Shown: positions 9,576 through 20,063 of the stretch, one piece after another
Position numbering within the stretch: the first letter of the stretch is position 1
Layout: every line of letters begins with the position of its first letter
DNA from: Ciborinia camelliae
Lineage: Eukaryota; Ascomycota; Leotiomycetes; Helotiales; Sclerotiniaceae
Assembly (NCBI GenBank): GCA_025890175.1
Contig: JANPYM010000001.1
Location: 61,041-87,919, forward strand
Length of the DNA: 26,879 bases
Direction of reading: 5' to 3'
Made by a program: the position numbers and the translations under genes
The notes under the pieces: generated by a model
Seen by the model: only the letters and a program-made list of their open reading frames with translations
The model's database searches: none
Told to the model about the DNA's origin: nothing

Positions 9576-11656
9576 ATTACCAACAAGAGGGCGGAAAATT
9601 ATTGTTTTAGCGAAGGCGTTTGGGTTGATACCACATTTTGCGTTTAGCGCCTTCCTTTTATAGCAAGAGTACAAGATATTCTAGGATATAGCTCCGAATT
9701 CCAATACAATCTGCAGTTTTAGTAAATATGCGCCAATAGATTCCAGCCGTGACTTTGAGACACCATTCCTGCACTTCTCGTATTTTTCTTCGTTTTTTTG
9801 CTTTATGTTTCAGAATTAGGCCACCTCCCGTATTAATTCAACTACTTCTCAATATCAGCATCCACAAGTACGACCTTAGTGCCGTTTCTTTTCGATAAAA
9901 GATATTTTGATGTTGTTTCAGAGGCAACCGCAAAGTATAGTCAATAATTATTCTCAGTCGTCTAAAATTCTAACCATATTAGAGCAAGTGATCCAATCCG
10001 ATGGTCCTTATCTGATGAGTGCGCAAATGCATTTTATACTTGTGGTATTCGGAATCTTATCTTGCTTGGAGTAGAAGCTTGCTCAACACACTGTTGTAGC
10101 AAGGTTTAAGATACGTTTTTATTAAATCTATAGGATGCCATCATCATATTGAATTATGATTATCTGGCTGAATAATGCTTGCGATAACTTAGGTCTTGTG
10201 TTCACGCTATGAGATCCGGTACTGATTTCTCTATTACTTTCGTTCCAAGACGGATAACTTGCTTCGTCTTTCGTCTTTCAATCCCAGGTAATGTGACCGA
10301 TTTTCTGTTCCCGTGGCCCCCCTTCAGTTAGAGGGAGTTCGTATTCTTGACGATGTCCATTTTCATTAGGTGTGATGACCTAATTAAGCATCTTTTTGTT
10401 CGGATACGCTGTATCTTACGCAGGGGGGCCGCAAATACAACATGTATTCTGCTCTACATGCTACCATTAGAAGCTTCTCCAGCAAATGGTCATCTTCAGC
10501 AAGCAAAGATATAAATCTGTCAGCTGGAAATTTCCAACGCCGCCTAGGAATCTGTCCCTACCAGGTCTGATAAATTGACAGTCTTACACAATCCCCTTGC
10601 ATATAGCTTAAATAGGAGAAAAACAGGTTTGCCCTTCTCATAATTATGCCTACCCATCAATTGATAATATCTTACATCTACAACAATATAAGATACGTGA
10701 AACTAGATTGATTAATGTCCGATTGAAACCGTTCTTACTATCATCGAATTACAAAGTTTTAGATGAGAAGCCTTCTTTGTTGAGCCCCGAAATATTGCCT
10801 CAATTGAGAGTAAGATTTCTTTTCGTAATTCAGTGCGGCACGATATTGGTGCTTGCTAGTCCGGAAGACATGACATGCTGCGATTTGAAAGACTGGTAGG
10901 AGAGTCTCTTTATACTTGTCATTTACACTTTGGATTTTTGAGACGCCTTACTGTTGTCAGGACAAGTAATGAGGATCGGCATATTCGCATCTGTGCGGGT
11001 TTTCCTCTATTCCATGAAAGAGACTGCTATAAACGATCTGGTTGAAATTACAGAAACTGCGAGCGGCATATGATGCCAATAAGGACCTCTTATTTAACAT
11101 TACTAAATCAAGAGAGCCTGAGAAACATCCGAGGCATGCGCAGCAAAAATTCAGTTCATCTTGAAGCCCAGCAGATGTATCTAATCCGTCAATCACGACT
11201 AGCCTCTAACTTCATCATTCCATAATAATTCCTCTCTTTTCTCCTTCTCGTTGAGTCTGGTTGTTGCCGTCCCTTTTTGGTTCTTGGTTTGGCGTTGCAG
11301 ATGCTAAAGGTATTCTCAGAGCTGAATCTATTTCGGCTTTTCGCAGGTCTACTACCTACCCAAGATCATAGGAACGATGTCACGGGACTGTCGATTACTT
11401 ATAATGTAGCAAATACTTGGCACTTATAGGATTGTCTGGTATGTTTTATACATGAGTGGGTGCTCACGGAATCCGTTGGGGGACAGAAGGAATGCTTCTT
11501 GTGCAGGTACTAAAAGCTACGTGCTACTGCGTTTGTCGCATTTGACTACATAGCCCGATGAAGACATTATCTTTTCATTCCTTTAGCCTTTAGGTTATTT
11601 TTTAGTTTTTTAAAATGAAGTTGATTTAGTATTCTGACTATTTTCCGCTTCTTTCC
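9576..11656. other. Gene-free region, about 2.1 kb
   Basis: I find no supported coding region on either strand; short frames here (for example 10708-10899 and the minus-strand 10957-11196) lack domains and splice support. GGCCCCCC (10315-10322) and GGGGGGCC (10423-10430) form an inverted pair about 116 bp across, possibly a tiny inverted-repeat element. Confidence 0.45.
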
Positions 11657-12088
11657 TTGCTGAAACCCTATTATCAAAATGACCTTCTTATTCATGATAT
11701 GCAGCCAAAACTTGCCCACTGCACCAATTTACAGTCCCAGCAATACCTGAAATGCGATGAAGAGTGTCTGAGTGTTTGGCAATGTGAAATCCATTCCTAT
11801 ATGCGTGATGGATCGACTGTTTGCTTGAACATGTGCCCTATGCCCCTGTCACGCAGAATCCAAGCGCACTGCGCAATACAATCAAACAATTTTCAGACTC
11901 TTCATATAAAACGAAGAAACTCTAGAAAGGTAAAGTTGATTTCAAGATCTAATATCGATTTAAATACATTTTTTAACTTCTTTTGTCGAAATCTTCGTGA
12001 AGTAAGGGGTGCTTCGTATTATTCGCTTAAGCCCGGAATATCCAGGGTTGGGCACAGGGTAGGGTATACCCGGGGTAACCCGGAGTAA
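11657..12088 (+). other. Open frame of uncertain status, interrupted by the hAT-type element
   Basis: The frame is open for 143 codons but begins at CTG; its first ATG is at 11699, giving 129 codons. It is rich in Cys (about nine) with no recognised domain. The last 15 or so codons and the stop lie inside the inserted element at 12043, so if this was ever a gene its C-terminus is not original. Coding status is doubtful. Confidence 0.2.
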
Positions 12089-12509
12089 AACCTGTCGATT
12101 GATCACCCTACTTTTTCTTCGCAAAGTAGGGTAACCATTCTATAAAATACTTCGAGTATCTAAAGTATCCGGGATATATATCATGTGATTGTTTAATTAA
12201 AAGAAAGGAGTTGGAAAGTGGAAAGTGGAAAGTGGAATGGAAGATGAAAGGAAAGCGAAGGTTAGGGTTAGGGTTAGATTTTGAATTAGAATTAGAATTA
12301 AAGTTAAAATTAAAATTTGAAAGATAAAAATTAAAAATAATTTTAATTTTATATTAAACAATAATATTAAATAATTATATAATATATACTTCGGATATTC
12401 TGGATACCCGCAAGTTTTATCGAATAACCACCCCGTAAAATTCAACAGAGTAAAGTAAACCACCCGGAAAGATGAAATACCCCAAATAGGGTACGGATGC
12501 CCAACCCTG
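12043..12509. mobile_element. Non-autonomous hAT-type element (MITE), 467 bp
   Basis: The element begins CAGGGTTGGGCA and ends with its exact reverse complement, TGCCCAACCCTG, giving perfect 12-bp terminal inverted repeats. CAGGG-type ends and an 8-bp target duplication are the hallmarks of the hAT superfamily. Subterminal inverted similarity continues: GTATCCGGGATAT near 12166-12178 on the left resembles the reverse of the CGGATATTCTGGATACC block near 12392-12408 on the right. There is no transposase frame; the interior is AT-rich and made of short repeats, so it would need a transposase in trans. Confidence 0.85.
12212..12320. repeat. Internal short repeats of the MITE, including TTAGGG units
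   Basis: Three GGAAAGT units (about 12212-12235) are followed by GGTTAGGGTTAGGGTTAG (12260-12277), which matches the fungal telomere repeat, and then by degenerate GAATTA/AAATTA hexamers. It is internal and short, so it is not a telomere. Confidence 0.8.
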
Positions 12510-12517
12510 GGAATATT

Positions 12518-13906
12518 ATATTTTCCGAGCCGAGGAGAACGTAGGTTCAAGTAGACGTAATGCTATTTCATGCATAAAGGGAGACTAATTGGATTGAATA
12601 AATTTCTAAACGAAGTATTAGAGGATACGGGGTGATCACTGTGTGAATTGATGTTATTGTGGGTGTAGCGCTATAGATTCAGGGTCTCTTCTCCCTTGGT
12701 GTGGGGTCAGAAATTCCGGTAATTCATGCATAAGGTTAAGTCATCTTTGTCTGATTCGACCACAGACTTCATCAACTTGAATACCTTCTATCCTGTAAAT
12801 TTCTAGCAGGCGGTCTTCCATGAGGCGACTGATTATATGATAGGTGTTGCAAAACGTGATCACACCTGGCAATTGGGGTATCTGGGTATATATAGTATTT
12901 GGGCTGATTCGTCACAATAGGCTATCAAATTTCCTTCGATTGCTCGCAGTTAGACATCTGGTGAGTGTTACAATTACAATAAAACTAACATTGTTTTTGC
13001 TTGACTTTCATATTCCCCTATTATGTTATGGAATTTTGTGCTGAGTCGCATTTACTTCTAAATTAAATTGTTTATAGATTGTAGGAAAGCGTGCCGCAGA
13101 TATCCACCACAAATTGATTTGAATAGTCAATGGACTTAACGTTGAAGCAAGTCGATAATCATTTAGCTGAATCATTTTGGAACCAATCTAGATAAATTAT
13201 TTTTGTGGGGGTATTCAAAAGGGGCTGTTTAGTTGGCGTCAGTGTTTTACTTGTCTTCCATCTGCCAATGCAACCGATAATACCTAGTTAAAAAATTTAG
13301 CGAGTGGAATCAGGGGTATGAGCCGAGATTTGAATTTGGAGAAATCTCATCGCCGACGAAATAAGACCAAGAAACAATATACAAGCAATGAATGATATAA
13401 CACTCCTCTTATTCGCATAAGGATTCACAATACCCAAGGTGCACATATCTATCCACACATGAACTTGTATGCAAATGCGTATTTGCGTATTTGACTCCCC
13501 GTCTCCGAATAGCTGTCCCTGCAACCTCATTGACTATATGGGAAGTACGGCTCACCTGTTTACGAATATATGTAAAAGCGCAGGAATGTCATGATTTTCT
13601 TGGATGAGATTATGCCCATATGGAGGTGTTAAGTCGGTAAGGCCTAGGGACGGACTGATCTGCATCCAAATCCAAAATTCCCTTCAACCCAACGCCGAAT
13701 GTCTAGACATATGACATCTTTCTGCCTTCTGTCTCTGTCTTCACTTCTTTACCTCAGTATTGGAGCTATTCTTTGGCATAACAAATTATGCATCTCCATC
13801 ACAATTTTATGCAGTAGTGAATACCAAATCAATTCAGTACGGCTTGAGGTTGATGTTGAGAAACTCGCGCTTGTCTTAGATATTACCAATCTAATAAGAT
13901 CGTGAA
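12518..13906. other. Gene-free region between the MITE and the SAP gene promoter
   Basis: No supported gene on either strand. Short frames such as 12844-13044 and 13297-13530 (minus) have no domain and no splice support. Confidence 0.4.
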
Positions 13907-14085
13907 CGCGCCTAACAGTGAATACAATGGTCGTAGGCTTACCGTATCGTGAAATACAGTATAATTTTCGACCGTAGATGTTGTTCATATGTGTGCTCAT
14001 CGTCGAGATTGGTCATTTAACCGAAGTGACACTCGCGCTGAACAATGGATACAATGGTCGCCGCCGAGTCCTATCGTGAAGTTCG
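13907..14085. repeat. Diverged direct repeat upstream of the SAP gene
   Basis: Copies at 13907-13957 and 14034-14085 share CGCGC, ATACAATGGTCG and TATCGTGAA in the same order and with nearly the same spacing. They lie about 330-510 bp before the start codon and could be duplicated promoter elements or an old repeat. Confidence 0.5.
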
Positions 14086-14416
14086 GTAGCTTCATTAACA
14101 TGTTAACTCGCGAAAAGCCGTATATATCAAGTAGCTCCATATCAATATGTCACGCGCAGTGTACATACAGCCTGTACGGTGTGCCTCTCGTACACTCAAA
14201 TCACCATTTAAGGGATCTTTTTCTCCCAGCTATCCATCAATTTTTCATGCCATTAAAACTCTCATTTGGAGAAACTATTCATAGGTTTTCCATATCAAAT
14301 CCACAACTTTTCGTGAACTTCATAACAATCTTTCTACCACTGCGACTTCGCGACGACTATCATTGGATAATCCTAGTGCACATTTCCCGGAACCGAGTAA
14401 GCTTTCGACAAACACG
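14086..14416 (+). promoter_or_regulatory. Probable promoter and 5' UTR of the SAP-domain gene
   Basis: A TATATAT motif lies near 14120 and CT-rich patches follow at about 14220-14350. The frame of the gene extends 18 codons upstream from a TTG at 14363 but has no ATG there, so translation most likely begins at 14417. Confidence 0.35.
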
Positions 14417-17332
14417 ATGGCTTCATCAAGATCAAGCCTTCCCGCAGAGTTTACAGCCGAAATCGCATCTCATTTAGACATCAACACCACATTATTCCCA
14501 TTCTCGAACGGTTCCAGAGCCCTCGAGTACGACGAGTCTCTCTACCACCCTCCACAAACTCCCTTGGTGGAGACCACCCATGATCCAGAGGAAGATTCCA
14601 TCTCAAAGGGGCTGGAGCAGCTTTATGATGACAATCACGGTCCAACCGCACCCAAATCCAAGTCAGAAGAGATCAACAACTCCAACGTTGGTTCTTCTCT
14701 TGGTGGCAGCATCTCCCCTGAAAACAAGTCGCCAAAGCTAGACGAGGAACATCAATTGGATGGTAGGGCGAAAGAGGCCAAGATGGATGAACAGCCTGCT
14801 GCGGCCGCTGCATCCAATTCGGAAGATAATAAGGATGACTCTGACCTTGATTCTCTTTTTGGCGACAATTTCTCTAGCGAAAATGAGCTGGCAAAGCTAG
14901 AAGATGAAGCTCGACCGGATATTTTAGCACAGGAGACTGCTAAGCAAACATCGCATGCATCCAACATTCTACAGGATTTAAACAGCACCGAGTTGGATGA
15001 CATCTTGGACTTCGGTCCTGATTTCGATGCTGATTTCGAGGCTCAGTTAAATGCTATGTCTGATGAAGTCAGCCCCCAACTACAGGACACCGCAACTGCA
15101 GACTCTGAGCAAACTACAGCTGCTCATGTCTCCTCACAGCCACCTAACAATGGTGACGGAGAGGCTGCGGGTGCTTCACAGAATCTTGGCCACACGAGGA
15201 ATGGTCAGAATCAACCAGTCGCCAACCATGGAGGCAATAACAATCGCCCAGTTGTGCATCGCCCTAAGTCATCCATAAAACCCAGCATAGAAACGGCTAG
15301 GGTTGGCTCATCTTCTAGAGTTAGAAAAAACTCCAAGTCTGCCCGTGGTTCAAACTTCGCATGGAAGTACGGAAAACATCTGCATTTCGCTAGAACTATC
15401 AAAGCACTTGCCCCTGGCGATGACTCTGAGGAGGATCCAGAGTTTGATGAAGATGAAGATCAAACAGACTTTTCAGCTGCCCAACCAGCCACAGTCAGAG
15501 GTGACTTCAATCGTTCAAATCAGACTGCTGATTCATTGGCTGTTGATCATGTTGTCAATCATAATTACATCGATTTGACCAATGACAACCAATACGATTC
15601 TCAACCATATGCTGATCCAAACGCTCAACATCTCATTCGTGTGAGTCATGGACAGTATCCCGTTCAGATTGACGGGGATCTTTCGAATGCTCCTCAAGGT
15701 TACTTGGCGCCCATTGGTAGCCCCGCACAACAAACACCGCAGGTACCTCAAGTCCCGAGCAATGCAACCTCCCAGGCAGAGACGACTCGCCAGAAGCAAA
15801 AGAGTCGTGAACCCCACAAACGTGCCGAATATGGTCTCCATAGACCATTTATACACTATTGGGAGTATAAATTTATCTTCCCTGATGAAGGACCCCGTGA
15901 GTGTTTCGAGAATGCACTCAAAAAGGAGAGGGAAGAGGACGCGGCAATGATTGCCAGGGGAGAGACACCTTCCAAAAGACGTCTTGTCACTAGGGGTATC
16001 GTTATGACTTGGCCACAGGTAGAGAAGCTCAATAGCATCCGTGCCTTCTTTGGTTTAAAGCCATTTGTACCAAAGCCCGGCGGGATAAAATATCTAGATG
16101 CTTTCAACGCGGCGAAGAAGAGAAAGGAAAGAGAACTCGACGAGCCTTACGAGCCTTGGAAGTCAGTGTCCCCAGAAATAGAGCCACAGGCAAAGCGATT
16201 GAGAGTCACACCACCACCAAGCGATCATGCCGCGCCTATAAATGCCCATCCAAACACTCAGATGGGACAGCAGATGGGACAGCAGATGGGACAGCAGATG
16301 GGACAGCAGATGGGACAACAGATGGGACAGCAGATGGGACAACAGATGGGACAGCAGATGGGACAACAGATGGGACAACAACAATATCTGTGTTCTGACT
16401 ACATGAAGTACCGAGTGCCAGAATTGAAGGAGTTGCTCAAGGCTAAAAAGCTCCCCAGATCTGGCACGAAATTGATTTTGGTCCAACGTTTAGTCGAAGC
16501 GGATTCCCGACAAAGTCCTATCGCTGAAAATCAGGGTCAGCAATCGTATCAGTCTCCCTACTCTGGTGGAGCGGGTAATGGTGAATCGTGGCCAGGTGCT
16601 AATCCAGTGCCCGCAATTGGAGCTCCCAATCAATATCAACAGTTCCCCTCAACCATGCAGTCATATCAGACTTTTGACTTAGGGAGAGTCGAGAATGTTG
16701 GATCGTGGCCGGCTCCTAATCCAGTTCCCACAATGGGGCCACCAACTCAACATCAACAGTTCCCTTCAGCCGTGCCTGGAGGAATAGCTTTTAATCATAC
16801 TGCTCAGCCATCAATGAATAGCGGTATCAATATGACTGTTAATATTGGTTATTTCCAACCAACCAATGATGGTCAGCTCCGAGGGAACTTGATTGAAAAT
16901 CCAAATCATGGTTTTGCAGACAATTTCCCAGAGCACCTGGTCAATAGCACTGGTGTTGAAAATGGTGCCTTTCAACCACCAATGATTGGCGGTCCCATTG
17001 AAAGCCCCAACCATCTCGTTGAACAATTCACAGAAGGAATTCCTCGTGGACACGCGAGCAGTTTGACTCACCAATCAAACTATGATGGTTATGGCGGAAA
17101 TGCGAGCAGTATCCCCCAACAATCGACGCAGGAAATTCACGGAGATGCAAACAATCTTTTGCAACCACCGATGAATTATCCCGAGGATAACTCTATCGAT
17201 TTGGTGACTGGGCTGCCCTTTGATGAGATCTTTGGGATTCAGAACAATAACGGAGTTGCAGACCCTCTGGATGACTTCATCGATTCGGCGACTGGTCTGC
17301 CCTTTGATGAGGCATTTCTGATTGATTATTGA
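14417..17332 (+). CDS. SAP-domain nuclear protein with MGQQ repeats, 971 aa
   Basis: A single uninterrupted frame starts at the first ATG (14417, context ACGATGG) and ends in TGA. Residues 1-260 are acidic and Ser-rich with blocks such as DSLFGDNFSSENELAKLEDEA and DDILDFGPDFDADFEAQL (activation-domain-like). A basic Ser patch (RKNSKSARG) lies near 302. Residues about 470-600 form the best conserved-looking block: RPFIHYWEYKFIFPDEGPRE, then TWPQVEKLNSIRAFFGLKPF, then basic tracts AAKKRKERE and AKRLRV that could be nuclear signals. Residues 616-655 are ten perfect MGQQ units. Residues about 660-697 are a SAP motif (YMKYRVPELKELLKAKKLP..G.K..LVQRL), a helix-extended-helix that binds AT-rich or scaffold-attachment DNA. 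An imperfect duplicate (SWPGANPVP / SWPAPNPVP, each followed by QQFPS) lies at about 722 and 761. The C-terminus repeats TGLPFDE twice (about 930 and 960). A chromatin or transcription role is inferred; the specific orthologue is not recognised. Confidence 0.85.
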   Translation: MASSRSSLPAEFTAEIASHLDINTTLFPFSNGSRALEYDESLYHPPQTPLVETTHDPEEDSISKGLEQLYDDNHGPTAPKSKSEEINNSNVGSSLGGSISPENKSPKLDEEHQLDGRAKEAKMDEQPAAAAASNSEDNKDDSDLDSLFGDNFSSENELAKLEDEARPDILAQETAKQTSHASNILQDLNSTELDDILDFGPDFDADFEAQLNAMSDEVSPQLQDTATADSEQTTAAHVSSQPPNNGDGEAAGASQNLGHTRNGQNQPVANHGGNNNRPVVHRPKSSIKPSIETARVGSSSRVRKNSKSARGSNFAWKYGKHLHFARTIKALAPGDDSEEDPEFDEDEDQTDFSAAQPATVRGDFNRSNQTADSLAVDHVVNHNYIDLTNDNQYDSQPYADPNAQHLIRVSHGQYPVQIDGDLSNAPQGYLAPIGSPAQQTPQVPQVPSNATSQAETTRQKQKSREPHKRAEYGLHRPFIHYWEYKFIFPDEGPRECFENALKKEREEDAAMIARGETPSKRRLVTRGIVMTWPQVEKLNSIRAFFGLKPFVPKPGGIKYLDAFNAAKKRKERELDEPYEPWKSVSPEIEPQAKRLRVTPPPSDHAAPINAHPNTQMGQQMGQQMGQQMGQQMGQQMGQQMGQQMGQQMGQQMGQQQYLCSDYMKYRVPELKELLKAKKLPRSGTKLILVQRLVEADSRQSPIAENQGQQSYQSPYSGGAGNGESWPGANPVPAIGAPNQYQQFPSTMQSYQTFDLGRVENVGSWPAPNPVPTMGPPTQHQQFPSAVPGGIAFNHTAQPSMNSGINMTVNIGYFQPTNDGQLRGNLIENPNHGFADNFPEHLVNSTGVENGAFQPPMIGGPIESPNHLVEQFTEGIPRGHASSLTHQSNYDGYGGNASSIPQQSTQEIHGDANNLLQPPMNYPEDNSIDLVTGLPFDEIFGIQNNNGVADPLDDFIDSATGLPFDEAFLIDY
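16262..16381 (+). repeat. In-frame 12-bp minisatellite, ten units (MGQQ)
   Basis: Ten uninterrupted copies of ATGGGACARCAR. The only variation is synonymous G/A at the Gln codons; from unit 5 on, CAA and CAG alternate, suggesting a later duplication of a 24-bp pair. The length stays a multiple of three and adds four residues per unit. Confidence 0.95.
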
Positions 17333-18823
17333 TGGGGTGGATTGCCAAGAATGGGCAGGGTACATCAGGTCTTGATGGATTGAGGGGCGGAAGAGGATAA
17401 AGAGAAGGGCAAGTGGGAGGGAATGGTGGCTTTGCACAACCAACAGGATGGTGTATAGGATGGAGTTAATGGCTGTGAATGGGATATCAACTGGATGAAT
17501 GACGGATGACGGATATGATTTGATGTGAAATTGATTAAGTTTTTTGGCGTGTCTTTGCTAGATGGATACCCTAGATTGTTTGCGGAGTTTTCAGTTTATG
17601 TTCTGAATCGGATATACCCCTGAGTCGCTTTCGGTGTTTGGGAGTGAAGGATTAGCTGTTAGTAACGGGATGCCAAGTAACACGCAAATCGTGTCTTGCG
17701 GATATTTACAACAAATCAATGAAAATAAGAATAAATTTAAGTTCTCGGGTCCAATCTGTGAAATGTTATGTGCCTTGCAGCCTGATCAGGTAAGTTCCAT
17801 TCCTTTAGTTCATTACAAAATGCTAGGACCTTGCCTTGAGAACCAATGATGAGAAAGACAGTACACTTGATAACCTGAGTAACTAATTCAGTTCAGTAGG
17901 TCCATGCCATATATACTCAAGTCCCATTTATTTCATGATCTCGAAATTGCCACTTGGCATCCGGGATATTTCTGGACACAATGTTTTGATCTGAAGAGTT
18001 TTGAAGTGTAGTTGTATTTGCTTTGTTTCCTTCATTGTACCAAAAGCTTGTTTGACTTTTGCTCTTCCATTCCTGTCCATATCGCTGTATCATGATGGCA
18101 TAGGAAGCACAAATAACCACCAGTGTGGCTCTTAAGTTTTTCAACTTCTTTGTGATCAGTTTATCCAGTCATCCGAAAGAATTCCAACCAGTCTGTTTGA
18201 AGAAAATGGAAAATTATCCGATCCTGCCATCTCGGATCAGATATATTATAAATGTTGTGTTTTTTTCAAGAAAAGTCTTTTCGTTTATGAAAAGCTATAT
18301 TCTTATTTTAAATTGCAACATTTATAAGATATTAATCCGGATATTGAATCTATTCTGGATCATCTTTCTTAGGATCTTAGACTAGCTGGACTGTTGGACT
18401 GTTGGATACACCTTTTGTGATAAACATTGATGATTCAGGGGATAAGAATCTGAGTCCTCATCACTAGATAACGTGGGTGGTTCAGTTCAACAATAAAGTT
18501 GTGTTTTTCTGAATGTTCACATTCTTGGTTGGATGTCTTTTATAATAAGAAAGTACCCAAGGGTAGAAGAGCTAAAGGCTGTAAGGTAAAGACTGTACTC
18601 CCGAATCGATATTCCAAATGACTAGTAGGTTCTGCCGCTCTTGACCACTTCCTTCATCTTAGTGGTTTATGTGGTCAAAGTGGGCCTTCGGTGACATAAA
18701 CAACTACGTATGCAACTGCACATCAAGGTCTAGTCGTACAGCAGTACTGTTCAAAGGACTATGATTATATTCTGGAAACCCCTGGCATATCCGATAGCGG
18801 GGTAATCCTTCGCAGGGACATTT
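17333..18823. other. 3' flank of the SAP gene and gene-free region
   Basis: No supported gene. Frames at 17634-17849 and at 17917-18144 (minus) are short and unlike known proteins. The stretch 18220-18370 is strongly AT-rich. Confidence 0.4.
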
Positions 18824-19051
18824 TCAGAAAGCAACGTATTCACATTGGCGACTTGGAATCGAGAAGAACACGAACGAATAGACACGGGGATTATAACCCA
18901 ATGGCATGTAGTGCCCTGCTGTTAAACTGAATTTTGTAGCATTCTGCCTGTGCAGATTCGTCTCCACAGAAAGCGGTGGCTGTCTGAAGCTAGAATCCAG
19001 AACCTTCTGAAGGTTAGATACTAGCAAATCCCGAGCCGTATGAGAATTCAT
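18824..19051 (-). CDS. Possible small hypothetical protein, 75 aa
   Basis: ATG at 19051 reads to a TGA at 18824 with balanced codon use. The N-terminus (NSHTARDLLVSNLQKVLDSS) looks like an amphipathic helix; the rest has no recognised domain, signal peptide or membrane segment. Other minus-strand pieces lie just upstream: a 30-codon frame starting near 19363 (MVEMTSLEPGGVLDFIKVEA) and a 65-codon frame at 19135-19332 in another phase. Together they could be remains of one gene. No intron joining them was found. Treat as a weak candidate. Confidence 0.2.
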   Translation of the reverse strand: MNSHTARDLLVSNLQKVLDSSFRQPPLSVETNLHRQNATKFSLTAGHYMPLGYNPRVYSFVFFSIPSRQCEYVAF

Positions 19052-20063
19052 CAATAGAGGTCTTTAGAGAGTCAATACGCTAGCTATCTTTAGTGGGCTG
19101 GAAACGGTCTGTATCTAAAAGGTACGCAGCGGCCTTATAATTTATACGTCAAGCTTAGCCCAATTAGGGGGCACTTTCTCTTTTTCGGAGGGTACTGGAC
19201 GTAGATGGCTGTAGATGCCGTTGATAATTTAGCAATTTCGTTTCTTCCGTCGACTTCTAAGCAATTCTTAGCCTGGGTGTAGATAGAATGCACTAAAACC
19301 CGCTTCCACCTTGATAAAATCAAGAACTCCACCGGGCTCGAGCGAGGTCATTTCGACCATTCAGAGCTCCTTTTTGGAGCTTAGTCATCACAAATAACTA
19401 GTTCATTGCCTCTCTACAGACGTCTAATCAACCTATGGACTTGGGAACAGTAGCAGAGGGGAGAGGAACGTTTTTGTAGTAGTCATAATATATTTATTGA
19501 GCATAGCGGGGCAACAAGGTTGCGAGCACTTGATAATCAGGTGTTTCCAAGGTTTGCCGGGACTGATTTACAAAGGATGAGATAGCATGTGAAAGTAACG
19601 AAACTTTCCGAGGCAGGAAACAAAGGTCATATCAATCATCAGCTCTCGTGTTCTTTCTCCTTCTGGGTATGACTAGCTAGATCAGAAACAAATTGAATAT
19701 CACTTGGTAGGTATCATTGAGTCATGGAGTAATAACTACTAGGTAGGTATATGCTTTCCTTTTCCTTTTTAGAAGCCGCGAGGCATCATGACACTAAACC
19801 CAAACTTGGTTGGTGGGATATACTAACCGTAACTAGTCTGATACATATCTTTTCCCAAGTCTTCTACTCCAGCACCGTTCTAAGTAAACGATATAAACAT
19901 GTATAGTATATTTCATTTCCCCACGTCCCTTTATTACATTTCCATAGAATTTCATCTCCATTCACATTCCTTGTCCAACCCATCTCTATAAATAATACTG
20001 ATTTCCACGGTTACATAGGTATCGAGATATTTGCCCGAGCATTGCATGATCGTCGTTTCTGTT
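19052..20063. other. Gene-poor region
   Basis: Apart from the weak minus-strand frames mentioned for 18824-19363, I see no gene. Two GGTAGGTAT tracts (about 19706 and 19742) belong to a motif type that recurs in the window. A CTCC-AAAAA-GGAG-type hairpin lies near 19368-19380. Confidence 0.4.

Larger units (their letters stand above)
12035..12517. repeat. 8-bp target-site duplication of the hAT-type element
   Basis: GGAATATC (12035-12042) and GGAATATT (12510-12517) flank the element directly and match at 7 of 8 bases; the single mismatch is a C/T transition. Confidence 0.8.

Noticed and set aside
12260..12277. A true telomere or chromosome end
   Set aside because: The TTAGGG tract has about three units, is internal to a MITE and is flanked by ordinary sequence on both sides.
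14363..14416. Upstream extension of the SAP protein by 18 codons
   Set aside because: The extension starts at TTG; the first ATG is at 14417 and nuclear fungal genes rarely start at TTG.
13989..14477. 162-codon plus-strand frame upstream of the SAP gene
   Set aside because: It overlaps the SAP gene start in another phase, opens at a non-ATG region before the promoter and has no domain.
16163..16486. Leu-Leu-Ser-His repeat frame on the minus strand and Asp-Gly-Thr-Ala repeat frame on the plus strand
   Set aside because: Both are other-phase readings of the 12-bp MGQQ minisatellite.
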